From contig JAQMWT010000040.1 of assembly GCA_029834535.1 (NCBI GenBank), positions 1-64,000 on the forward strand: a stretch of DNA of 64,000 nucleotides. The letters are read 5' to 3'. Numbering within the stretch: the stretch's first letter is position 1; each line of letters begins with the position of its first letter. Of the stretch, positions 28,362-36,888 are shown piece by piece. Source of the stretch: Chrysophaeum taylorii. Lineage: Eukaryota > Sar > Pelagophyceae > Pelagomonadales > Pelagomonadaceae. Made by a program: the position numbers and the translations under genes. The notes under the pieces are model-generated. The model saw only the letters and a list, made by a program, of their open reading frames with translations. It had not been told where the DNA came from and made no database searches.

Positions 28362-28505
28362 TGCTCCACCCCTCGTTCTGTATTTTCACCTCGTCGTTGC
28401 TCCCCTCCTCGTTCTGTATTTTGCCTATTCGTTGCTCCACTCCCCGTTGTGCATTTTCAGCTATTCGTTGATCCACTCCTCGTTGTGCTTGTCGGTTTTG
28501 GTAAA
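28362..28505. repeat. 36-bp minisatellite, four units
   Basis: Four imperfect copies of a unit like CGTTGCTCCACCCCTCGTTC followed by TGTATTTTCACCTCGT. They lie in the leader region of copia 1, where GAG would be expected. Confidence 0.85.
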
Positions 28506-28862
28506 ACCAGCGAATCACGTTCCATCGCGCATTTCACCTGCCACAACTAAGCTGTGCCTGTCAATTTTTCGCGTGCGCAGTTTTCGTGCTTCCTATGTGG
28601 TTGGATCGCTCATCTTCGGGATCCTGGACAGACGCTTCTTTGCTGTGTGATTTGTGGTTCTCCTTCACGTACTTTTTCGCCGCTTTTCTGACCTTTAAAA
28701 TTCGGTTTTGCTATCGACGTGAATTCCGTGCTCAGCACCCGCGACGCTATCTGCAATGTTCTTCCGTGCCACTGCGACGCTATCTGCAAGCTATCTGCAA
28801 CGTTCTTACGTGCCACAACCGTTTTGCCACTGTCGCCAACTTCTACCGGAGTCTATTCGAGT

Positions 28863-29861
28863 ATGACGAACGAAGCTCACCGCTTGCTCCTCCAACGTTG
28901 GCCCATGAAGCTCACGTTTGTCGATGATCATACGCGCCGCCGCACGCGTTACTTTGCTCCACGACACGATGCCCTTACGAACGCTCGTCAACTCGAACTT
29001 TTTCTGTCTACCGTGGTTCGCCCATTCGGATATCGCATTGCCCTCATCTACACCGATCGTGACCGCTCTCTTATGGGCCAATTCGAAACCTTCTGTCTGA
29101 GCAACAATATTGCGCTTCGGCGCGCTCCGGCAGCACAGTCCAAAACTTCACAGGCTCACGCTTTTTCCGGTGTTGTGGAACGCTCTCATCGCGCAACCGC
29201 GGATATTACTCGCACTCTTTTGGTACATGCGCACCGTCCACCTGATTTTTGGCGTTGGGCCATGGAAACGGCTGACTTCATCTCTGAGCGTATGCCAAAT
29301 GCCTCTAATCCTGGATATATGACGCCATATGAAATGCTACATGAAACACTCCCGCGTGTCGATTTTCTTCGTGTTTGGGGCTGTCCTGCTGCAATTCTTA
29401 CTGGCGACAAATGGCCTACCAAAGCTATAACCGGTATCTTCATTGGGTATCCCTCTGCAGGCCCTGGATATCGCATATTGCTTCAACGCCCCACAGGTCC
29501 TGTCATCCACACCTCGATTGATGTTGTTTTTGACGAAAATTTCGCTCTGCGTAAGTCACTGTCCACTCAACCCCTTCCTCCGTCTCTAGTGGATTCTCGT
29601 TTTCCTGACTTGTTTTATTACGACCCTCGTTTATCTTCGGCCGTATCCCCAATATCTTCTGTTTTTGATGCTCCCGAGCCGGCCTTATCGGGACTGATCA
29701 GCCCAGAAACGTCACTGCCTACACTGTTACCGGCCAATACGAAACGTGCACCATTACGTCGTGCCAAATGGGGCCGACCGCGCAAAGTCGACCAACGTGC
29801 GTTACAACAACCAACAAACTTTTTTTACGGGCCGTTCTGTTTCATCCTGTCACAATGTTGA
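28863..29861 (+). pseudogene. Copia 1 integrase
   Basis: A copia integrase core with the catalytic triad visible: Asp in TFVDDHTRRRTRYF, Asp in IYTDRDRSLMGQF, and Glu in FSGVVERSHRATADI. PYEMLHETLPRVDFLRVWGC (the 'PyE...G..P....lrvfGc' region) and IFIGYPSAGPGYRIL follow. The frame is open from 28719, but the first ATG in it is at 28863 and the zinc-binding HHCC part is missing or decayed. It ends at a stop inside the linker before the reverse transcriptase. Confidence 0.85.
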
Positions 29862-29925
29862 TACGGGCCATTCTGATGTTGATACGGGCCATTCTGATGT
29901 CGATACGGGCCATTCTGTTTCCTCT
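29857..29925 (+). repeat. 21-bp tandem repeat in copia 1 pol linker
   Basis: Three copies of TTGATACGGGCCATTCTGATG. In one frame they encode VDTGHSD heptapeptides between integrase and reverse transcriptase. Confidence 0.88.
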
Positions 29926-29969
29926 GTCGCTTCTGTTTCCCCCTGTAACTCTCTTCTGTTAGCTTTCGT

Positions 29970-31756
29970 TTGTTAGTTCATTATGTCTTCCTTCCCCTTT
30001 GTTTAGCTAACACCCTTGTTGATCCTCATGCACACGTTTATTACTCTGCTTCCGAAGAACTGTCGCAATATTTCGACCTTGACGAATCCACTATCACTTC
30101 CACCCATTTACGTGAAGCTTTAGCTCCGACCAATCCTGAGCGTCCTGGCTGGTTGCAAGCCATCGCTAAAGAATACAGCTCTCTTGGTCAACTTGGTTGT
30201 TGGGATGTGATTCGCCTCCCTGAGACTTTTTCTGGCAACATTTGTACCCTCAAGTGGATCCTCCGCAAGAAGTATGACTCTGGCCGCTTCAAATCGTACA
30301 AGGCTCGCCTTGTCGTCCGCGGTTACACCCAGGTTCACGGCATTGATTATCATGACACCTACTCACCGGTTGCCAACATCGTCACGATCCGTTTCTTTCT
30401 AGCCTTTGTCGCTGTTCATGACTGGGATTTGCACAAGCTGGATGTCAGCTCCGCCTTTATTTAAGCTCCCATTGACGAAGACATCTATGTCTGGCCACCC
30501 GAAGGCTATGCTCCTCGCCAACCCACCGATGGTTCCAAAATCGTTTACAAGCTCCGTCGCTCTTGGTATGGTTGCAAACTTAAGCTTGTCGTAATTGGTG
30601 GCTTTATTTGGAACGCTTCCTTCTCAATGATTGTGGCTTCGTCCGCGGATCTGGTGACACTTGCCATTACAAGCTTGTGCTCAATTCTACCGTGGTCCTC
30701 CGTCTCGTTTTGGTCGTTGATGATCTTCTTGTGGCACACCCTCGTCATTGCATTGGCCATTACCAAGCATTTTTCCTCCGTTTCCGCGCTTTCACTGACG
30801 TCAATGAACTTGATCTCACCTCTTACGTTGGTCTTCGCATTACGCGTGATCGCCCTCGGAGAACCCTCACTCTTGACCAATCCCATGCTATCCGTAAAAT
30901 CCTTACCGAACATCGCTTCATCAACAGTAAACCCGAACTCACTCCCGCTCCCAAAGGTCTTCATCTTTCTGCGGCTGATTGTCCGGCTCCTGGTTCTCCA
31001 GATCACATCTTCATGGCACGCATCCCTTTTCGCCGTATTGTTGGCTGTGTCCTCTTCATCTCCATCATGACTCGTCCTGATATCACTTGGTCCGTCAATC
31101 AGTGTGCGCGTTTTTCCCACAATCCTGGTAAACCCCACTGGCACGCTTGGCACGCTTTATCTCCCACTCTGCGTTATCTCAATGGCTCTCACGATCTTGC
31201 CCTTGTTCTTGGTCGCGATTCTACCCTTCGTCTCTGTGGTTATTCCGACTCCAGCTGGGCCGACGACCCTGATGACCGCCGCTCCACAACTGTTTCTTTG
31301 TTTTCTCTGCTGGCTCTATGATCGCCTACTGCTCTTGCTCGCAGTACTTACTTGCTCGCTCTTCTTTTGAAGCTGAATTGCTCGCTCTTTACGCCGCTAC
31401 TGCTGAGCTCTCTTGGTTTCTCAAACTTTTGTGATGACTTTGATCTCCCTCGTCACACCGTCCCAATGTATGTTGATACTAGCACCACCGTCAGCCAAGT
31501 CCGTCTCCAATGTCTCACACGGCGCACCCGCCATATTGACATTCGCTTTTACAGTACCGCCGAATATCATCGCAACCACATCATTGATCTCAAACACATA
31601 CCCCGCCGCCTTTACAATCTTAGCGACATTTTCACCCGCAGTACGGAAGCTCCGGCTTCGCGCTCTTTACCTCACTTCGTGATCTTCGCCCTGATCTCTG
31701 CTGTTTTCTTGCCACAATGCCTCTGTGACGTCTTTCTTCAAGCTTCTCCTCTGTGA
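29970..31756 (+). pseudogene. Copia 1 reverse transcriptase and RNase H
   Basis: The RVT_2 segments in order are WLQAIAKEYSSLGQLGCWDV, then KSYKARLVVRGYTQVHGIDY, then LHKLDVSSAFI. At that point a TAA replaces the glutamine expected in 'SAFIQAPIDEDIYV'. VYKLRRSWYG follows, and then a frameshift near 30590. The second frame contains the catalytic LVLVVDDLLVAH box and MTRPDITWSVNQCARF. RNase H begins at LCGYSDSSWADDPDDRRST. A third frame ends with RRTRHIDIRFYSTAE and the IPRRLYNLSDIFTRS tail. It is a clear copia polymerase inactivated by at least one nonsense and two frameshift changes. Confidence 0.88.
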
Positions 31757-31850
31757 GGATCTCACTTACCCCTTTTTCTTTCTTTTTCCAGCACCTGTGT
31801 GAGGACCTCACACTTACCCCCTTTTTTTTTTCTTTCTTTTCCAGCACCTG
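31752..31850 (+). repeat. Reiterated LTR-start sequence before right LTR
   Basis: Units starting TGTGAGGATCTCACTTACCCC (31752) and TGTGAGGACCTCACACTTAC (31798) resemble the first 30 bp of the right LTR (31851). Each is followed by a pyrimidine tract ending in CCAGCACC. Confidence 0.75.
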
Positions 31851-31953
31851 TGTGAGGAAGCTATGATGACACTTACCCCTGCACCACGTATTCAGTATCC
31901 TTACGTCTTTCTCTTATCGCTAGTCTTAACGCCTCATCATACCATTCGTAACA
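31851..31953 (+). repeat. Right LTR of copia 1
   Basis: Begins TGTGAGGAAGCTATGATGAC and ends CCATTCGTAACA. It is seven bases longer than the left LTR because of small insertions, and the CGGTG duplication follows. Confidence 0.92.
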
Positions 31954-32043
31954 CGGTGGGTGCCTTCTGCTGCGTGCGTGCGGTCGTCCTAATTTGAGAA
32001 GAACAAAAAAAAGAGCCACAAACAAACAAAGAAGCACGCAACA

Positions 32044-34140
32044 TCATCTTAGATGTATCGGGAGTGGTGCGGCACCCACGAAGAAGGAACGGAAGGCTTG
32101 GGCGTAGAAGTCGTCGATGCGGAGGGGCTGGTGGTCCTTGCGGAGGTTGAACTTGCGACAGGAGCGCTCGTAGAGGGTGAATGCGAAGCGGGCAACCGCG
32201 CGGACGTGGAAGCGGACCTGGGCTCGATCGAGGCTCGCCAAGGCGAGGCGGGCGCGGTCGGCGGCGACGTCGAAGGCGGTTTTGAGGTTTTCGGCCGCCG
32301 ATTGGGTCGTGTTGAGGGCGAGGTCGAAGAAAATGGCGTGCACGGCGGGCTTGATGGCGGTCCGGAGCTTGGAGGCGATATTCGAGGGGTCTCGGAAGGG
32401 GACCGACGAGGCGCGAAAATTCGGCCTGACGCGGAGCGCGTTCGGGTCGAGGTCGAGGCCGCAAAATTGGATCGTGGGGGGTGCGCGGTTGATGCCGGGG
32501 TGGTCGAAGGTCGCGCAGGACTTGGCGCGGTGGAGCGCTCGAGCGGGGTAAGCGTCGAGGAAGCTCCTCAACTCGTCTCTCGCGGGGCTCAGGGCTAGAG
32601 CGTCGTCGACGACGCGAACGGCGACGCTCGCGGCACGTCTTTGTTCCATGGCGCCGTAGTAGAGGTCGCAGAGGATGGGCGAGACGATCGCGCCTTGCGG
32701 GAGGCCGGTCGTCTGGCGATAGCACGTCGCGCCGGCGCGAGCTTGGTGGCGAAAGATCAAACGCTCCAGAGCTCGAACCACCTCGTCGCGCGAGACGAGG
32801 CGACTTTTTTTTTGGGTCCGCCGCGCTTCCGGCGTCGCCTCGATCGCGCGCGGTCGCTTTCCGCCGTGGACGACGAGGTAGGCGTCGCTCGCGACGGCGG
32901 TCGTCGCGAGATCGAAGGCGGTCGACTGATCGATCGAATCGAAGCAGCCGCGGATGTCGATCTTGGCCGCCTCGAGGGGAGGGGTGGCGCGGCGGAGCTC
33001 GCGGAAGAGGCGGTCGAGGCCGGCGGGCCCCCCAAACCCCACGAGGTCCGGATTCCTCCTCGTCTCGTACCGCAGCACCAAAAACGCCGCGCGCAGCGAA
33101 CGCGTCGTCGGGACCGTCTGGAGCACGCGGACGCCGTCGGGCGGCTTGGGGACGACGCGAATCTTGGCCCCCGTCGCACACGAGGGGATCTCGCCGAGGT
33201 ACGACGCACTCGAGAGCGCGAGGCGCTCGCGGCGCCGCCACGCGCTCGCGACCCTCGCCTCGGGCGAAGTCCCCTCGCGGGGAGAAACGAAAAAGAAAGC
33301 GCGATACGCGCGGACGACTAGATCTCCGAAGAACCAGACCAAAAAGTCGTCGGGTCGCGGCACGGGGAGCTTCCGGAAGCCTCCGAGGCTCCCGACATCG
33401 AGGTCGCCGCGCAGGAGGTCCCGGGTCGCGCGTCGCGCGATCCTCGCATTCCTCTTCGCGACGAACACGTTTCCGACGATCGACGCGCACGCGCGCCACA
33501 CTACGCGCGCCGCGAGGGACGGGGGCACGGGGTCGAGCCGGGGGAGATGTGGGGGTCGCGCTGCGGCGTACCGCCGCACAAACTCCCGAGCCGTCGCCTG
33601 GAATCTTCGCCGCGCCTTGCGAGACGCGTAGATCGCGGCCGCGACGTCGCTTCCGCTTCGCGAGAGAACGTGCGACGCCGGGAGCCAGCGGCGCGCGTCC
33701 GGCGCGCCCCGCGAGTAGAAGAGCGACGCCACGCGCACGACGCGCATGCTGCGCAGCCGCCCGCGCGCGCACTCGGACGCGCGCTCGAGCGTTCGCCGAG
33801 CCCGACCGTCGTACCACCGCGGAACGCCCGAAGAGACGACCGCGGGCGCGGTTCTGGCGTTCAGGGACCGCCCGCCCCAGGACGACACCTTCCCCGAGAC
33901 GCGCACGACGCCCGTCGCGATGCCGCCGCAACGCCCGGAGTCCACACCCCACAACGTCACCGGCAGCGGCGACCCCCAGCTCGCGTCAGCGATCTCCACC
34001 TCGCGCCGCGTGACGCACGCTCCGTTCCACATCCACACGCTCTTTTCTTTCCCGACCCAGTGCATCACGCCCACCACTTCCACGGCGGCACCTTCCGCCG
34101 CCTCGGTCACCACCGATCGGATGGTAGTGGTTGTCGTCAT
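32044..34140 (-). CDS. TERT: Telomerase reverse transcriptase (TERT)
   Basis: A 698-residue protein from the ATG at 34140. The TERT fingerprints are all present. The TRBD/T-motif part reads FLVWFFGDLVVRAYRAFFFV (266-285). Motifs 1-2 read KIRVVPKPPDGVRV (326-339). Motif A is KIDIRGCFDSIDQ, with catalytic Asp395. Motif B' is TTGLPQGAIVSPILCDLYYG (477-496). Motif C is VRVVDDALALSP, with Asp512-Asp513. Motif E is the telomerase-specific FCGLDLDPNALRVRPNF (559-575), followed by a thumb extension to 698. Residues 19-105 instead look like an RPA70 DBD-B-type OB fold: VEVVGVMHWVG, RREVEIADAS, PVTLWGV, GRSLNAR. The protein is short for TERT and has no recognisable TEN domain. Its ATG overlaps the upstream deacetylase stop. 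Confidence 0.88.
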   Translation of the reverse strand: MTTTTTIRSVVTEAAEGAAVEVVGVMHWVGKEKSVWMWNGACVTRREVEIADASWGSPLPVTLWGVDSGRCGGIATGVVRVSGKVSSWGGRSLNARTAPAVVSSGVPRWYDGRARRTLERASECARGRLRSMRVVRVASLFYSRGAPDARRWLPASHVLSRSGSDVAAAIYASRKARRRFQATAREFVRRYAAARPPHLPRLDPVPPSLAARVVWRACASIVGNVFVAKRNARIARRATRDLLRGDLDVGSLGGFRKLPVPRPDDFLVWFFGDLVVRAYRAFFFVSPREGTSPEARVASAWRRRERLALSSASYLGEIPSCATGAKIRVVPKPPDGVRVLQTVPTTRSLRAAFLVLRYETRRNPDLVGFGGPAGLDRLFRELRRATPPLEAAKIDIRGCFDSIDQSTAFDLATTAVASDAYLVVHGGKRPRAIEATPEARRTQKKSRLVSRDEVVRALERLIFRHQARAGATCYRQTTGLPQGAIVSPILCDLYYGAMEQRRAASVAVRVVDDALALSPARDELRSFLDAYPARALHRAKSCATFDHPGINRAPPTIQFCGLDLDPNALRVRPNFRASSVPFRDPSNIASKLRTAIKPAVHAIFFDLALNTTQSAAENLKTAFDVAADRARLALASLDRAQVRFHVRAVARFAFTLYERSCRKFNLRKDHQPLRIDDFYAQAFRSFFVGAAPLPIHLR

Positions 34141-35117
34141 ATGCAGCAAGCCAGCCCTTTCAGATACGAAGCGATGGCTATTGGGAGGTTGAGGGTGTCG
34201 TAGCCCCCCTCGAGGCCCGACACGATGGGGACCTCCTGATGCGGGGGGAAGACGCGTCTGATCGCGCGCGCGCCGAGGTAAAAGTCCTCGGGGGTGAGGT
34301 CCAAGTGCGCCAGTGTGTCGGTCGCGAGCGCGTCAAAGCCGGCGCACACGATGAGGAGCTGGGGGTCGAGGGCCGCGAGGAAGGGGAGGGCCTCGTCCTC
34401 GAGGGCCCGGAGCCAATCCTCCCCCTCGGTGCCCGGGGCCAGCGGCACGAACTTTAAAATCTCCGAACTCCCGAACTTGGGCTCGTTTCCCTTGCCCCCC
34501 GTATAAGGAAAGGCCTGATCCTGGTGAATAGACACGTACCGCGCGCGCCCGCGGAGCGCCTCGTCCCCCCCCAAAATCGACGCGCAGCCGTTGCCAAAGT
34601 GGACGTCGATATCCAGCACGCCCACGCGATCGAATTTATCCTCATCGAGGGCGTACCGCGCCGCCGCGGCCGCGTGGTTGAGGGTACCAAAGCCGCAGGC
34701 GCTCCCCCTTTTCGCGTGGTGCCCCGGCGGCCGCGCGAGGGCGAACCCGCCGCGGTTGTCGACCGCCTCGAGCCAAGCAGAGGTCGCGAGCCTCGTCACG
34801 TTCCACGACGCGCGCGACACGAAGGTGTCCGGGTCGAGCCCGCGCACCTCTCTTTCCCCCATCGGCCGCGCGAGCGTCGCGAGGTACTCGCGGCTATGCA
34901 CCTTCTCGAGCGCCGAGGTCACGCGCGGGTGGAGCCCGCGGACCTCTGACGACCTGCACACCTCCCCGGTCGCACCCAGGATCGCCTCGACCATCTCCGG
35001 CGCCGTGCGCGCGGCAGACTCGGGGTGCCACGCGGGCGTCGCGTGCGCCCCGAACTTGGGCGAGTGGTAAACCACAATCGTCGACTCGGTCACACCCAAC
35101 AAAAGCACCACCAGCAT
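34137..35117 (-). CDS. Histone deacetylase family protein
   Basis: A 326-residue Zn-dependent deacetylase of the arginase-like fold. The motifs are RPPGHHA (129-135, with His133-His134 the charge relay), CGFGTLNH (141-148), VLDIDVHFGNG (167-177, Zn ligands Asp171 and His173), AGFDALATD (259-267, Zn ligand Asp262) and GLEGGYD (301-307). It resembles class II/AcuC-type enzymes. A short hydrophobic start MLVVLLLGVTEST could be a targeting signal, so the target may be acetyl-lysine or an acetylpolyamine outside the nucleus (inference). ATG start. The TGA stop overlaps the TERT ATG as ATGA, so one mRNA for both is plausible. Confidence 0.87.
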   Translation of the reverse strand: MLVVLLLGVTESTIVVYHSPKFGAHATPAWHPESAARTAPEMVEAILGATGEVCRSSEVRGLHPRVTSALEKVHSREYLATLARPMGEREVRGLDPDTFVSRASWNVTRLATSAWLEAVDNRGGFALARPPGHHAKRGSACGFGTLNHAAAAARYALDEDKFDRVGVLDIDVHFGNGCASILGGDEALRGRARYVSIHQDQAFPYTGGKGNEPKFGSSEILKFVPLAPGTEGEDWLRALEDEALPFLAALDPQLLIVCAGFDALATDTLAHLDLTPEDFYLGARAIRRVFPPHQEVPIVSGLEGGYDTLNLPIAIASYLKGLACCI

Positions 35118-35542
35118 TTTTTTTCATACCCTCCCTAGAAGCAAAAAAAGGAAAGATTTTGTCGAATATGCGGGTTTGCGAATCGAGGATTTTTTTTTTT
35201 TGGGGGGGGGGGGGGATTTGGGGTGCATAGGAAGTTATAAAAAAATCCGTTGTTGTTACACAGCAATGTTTTCGGACTCGGACAATAAAAATACTAACGA
35301 GACGAACCATAACGAACAATCATAACAACAGAAAATCACGATACTCGCGGGTTGTCGTCCAATTAAGCACAATCACCGGGCCCATGAATAGTAGTAAATG
35401 GGGCCCGGCTTGCGTCGCCGTCGAGTAGGTGGTGTATCCGCACCTCGTGTGCAAGAAACACGCGCAACTTAGTCACAATCGCATCAAGAATATGATCTCA
35501 CTTGCGCGGCGCGCCAAGGTAGTAGTAAGGGAGAGAGGACGT

Positions 35543-35773
35543 TCAGGTCGCAACCTTGACCTTGCGCCAGCGGTTGTACTTCTTGACCTTGTTCCAGTTG
35601 AAGGCCGCCTTCTCGACGTCGTTCTTGGCCTTGGCGACGTCCGTGTACACGAACGTGTTCGCCTCGGCAGAATTGCGAAGCCGGTCGTGCACTTGCTCCT
35701 CGGGGTAGACCTCGGGGAAGACGCTGCTGACGCCGCTGGAGTAGATGTTGAGGGTGGCAGTGCGTTCGCGTCC
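35543..35773 (-). pseudogene. C-terminal coding remnant or last exon
   Basis: A 76-codon minus-strand frame, bounded upstream by an in-frame TGA and ending at TGA, that reads like real protein: VSSVFPEVYPEEQVHDRL, ANTFVYTDVAKAKNDVEK, KKYNRWRKVKVAT. The AG of CTGAG just upstream could be a splice acceptor, which would make this a last exon. No family recognised. Confidence 0.35.
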
Positions 35774-35915
35774 TCAGCACATCGAGCATGACGTACACCT
35801 CAGAGTCCCCCAGATTGTTCGCTCTCCGCCCTCCTTGAGGACGTGAAGACATGCCCCGCCGCACGTCATCGAGGACCGGAACTCTCCCGTCGAGAGCACC
35901 GTCGTTTGTGGATCT

Positions 35916-35968
35916 CTATCCATCGCGTGACCTAGCCGGCGCATAGGCGCGCGCCGGCTGATGGATAG
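35916..35968. repeat. Interrupted palindrome
   Basis: CTATCCATC...AGCCGGCGC on the left pairs with GCGCCGGCT...GATGGATAG on the right. It lies 3 bp beyond the stop of the last frame of the large minus-strand tract and could form a strong hairpin at its 3' end. Confidence 0.8.
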
Positions 35969-35971
35969 TCT

Positions 35972-36888
35972 CTACTTTTCCGGGCCAAGGTAGCGATCGA
36001 AATAGTCACCGCGGAAGACGAGCGTCCGGACACCCCACGGCACGAGCCCGCGGTGGGTTCGAATCACCCACCGATCCTCCCAGTCCTTCAATCTCTCGCG
36101 GCGCGTCTGCGCCTTTCCGGAATTTTCGATCTTGTACAACGAGTACCAGCCCTCCAGCATCCAACGGTAGAGCTTGACGGTATCGTGCAACGACGGGTCC
36201 TTTTTGTAGTCGTCGTCGTCTTCTTCGTCGTCGTCACGCCCTTTCCCCAGGCGTTTGTGCCGGAGATTGGTCCGCTTCTGGAGGTCTTTGACGAACTGAT
36301 TATATGACCTGCCGTACACCGTGCAAAATACGGGGCTTTTGGCGCCGTCCCTCAAATTCCGAGGTCGCTTGACCCGCGATTCATATCCGCCGGCAGCCTC
36401 GTAGGCTCGAGCGTCTCGAAGTACTCTGAGTCGATTTATGCGGTCCTGTTCCTTTATGAGGGAACAGTCGCCAGTCCGCAGCCGAAGGTACCCCTGCGTT
36501 GTTACTCCGGGGTCGTTCGCGATGATGAGGTCGAATTCCTTCCCCTCGACTTTCTTCCGATTAACCTCCCTCCTCCGCTTCTCCTCGTGCTTAGATGAGA
36601 GCCTTCTTCCGCTTGGCCGCTTCCCGAGAAAATTGTGCATCCGATGGCCCCGAAGTCGACGCCCCCTCACCACCGTTCTCGGAACCGCGCGTTGCATTGC
36701 TCCTCGCACCGACCAGCCTCTCGGTAAAGGTGTCCCCCCCCTCCAGGTCGATATCGTTGTCGTCGTCACTACCATCGGTCTCTTGCGCACTTTCCCTCGA
36801 AAAAACCGATTGCACCACCTCTTGCAGGCGAGCCATTACAACCCTCGCCGAGTCGCGCACCCGCTCAGACCCCGATGCTCTTTTTTTT
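35972..36888 (-). pseudogene. C-terminal basic domain of the multi-peptidase tract
   Basis: An acidic linker (QETDGSDDDNDIDLEGGD) in one frame passes into a Lys/Arg-rich domain in another at about 36610. The domain contains EFDLIIANDPGVTTQGYLRL and, near the C-terminus, KLYRWMLEGWYSLYKIEN and FRGDYFDRYLGPEK. The NDPG motif recalls the first acidic motif of RNase H-fold nucleases, but the other motifs are not seen, so no function is assigned. The frameshift from the USP segment is at the T9 run at 36881-36889. Confidence 0.4.

Larger units (their letters stand above)
28219..31953 (+). mobile_element. Ty1/copia LTR retrotransposon 1 (3.7 kb)
   Basis: A copia element with 96-bp and 103-bp LTRs, TG...CA ends, a 5-bp CGGTG duplication and a primer-binding site complementary to initiator tRNA-Met. 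Gene order integrase, reverse transcriptase, RNase H is that of the copia group. GAG and protease cannot be recognised; the 0.5 kb after the left LTR is filled with short repeats. The pol frame is interrupted by stops and frameshifts, so this copy is not autonomous. The LTRs differ by a few indels and two substitutions, suggesting a fairly young insertion. Confidence 0.93.
35118..35971. other. Deacetylase 5' flank and gene remnant
   Basis: Contains a T11-G14 homopolymer pair near 35190-35214, A/T-rich sequence, the short coding remnant at 35543-35773 and the palindrome at 35916-35968, both listed separately. No complete gene. Confidence 0.45.

Noticed and set aside
31937-33952. 671-codon minus-strand frame overlapping TERT
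   Set aside because: Arg/Pro-rich shadow frame. The TERT motifs are all in the other phase.
36047-36069. tRNA T-arm-like GTGGGTTCGAATCACCCAC
   Set aside because: No acceptor, D or anticodon arms around it. It lies inside a coding frame (VIRTHRGLV).
36620-36790. NDPG protein as a TnpB/Fanzor nuclease
   Set aside because: Only one weak motif; no second or third RuvC motif, no zinc finger and no guide-RNA-like end. Kept as unknown.
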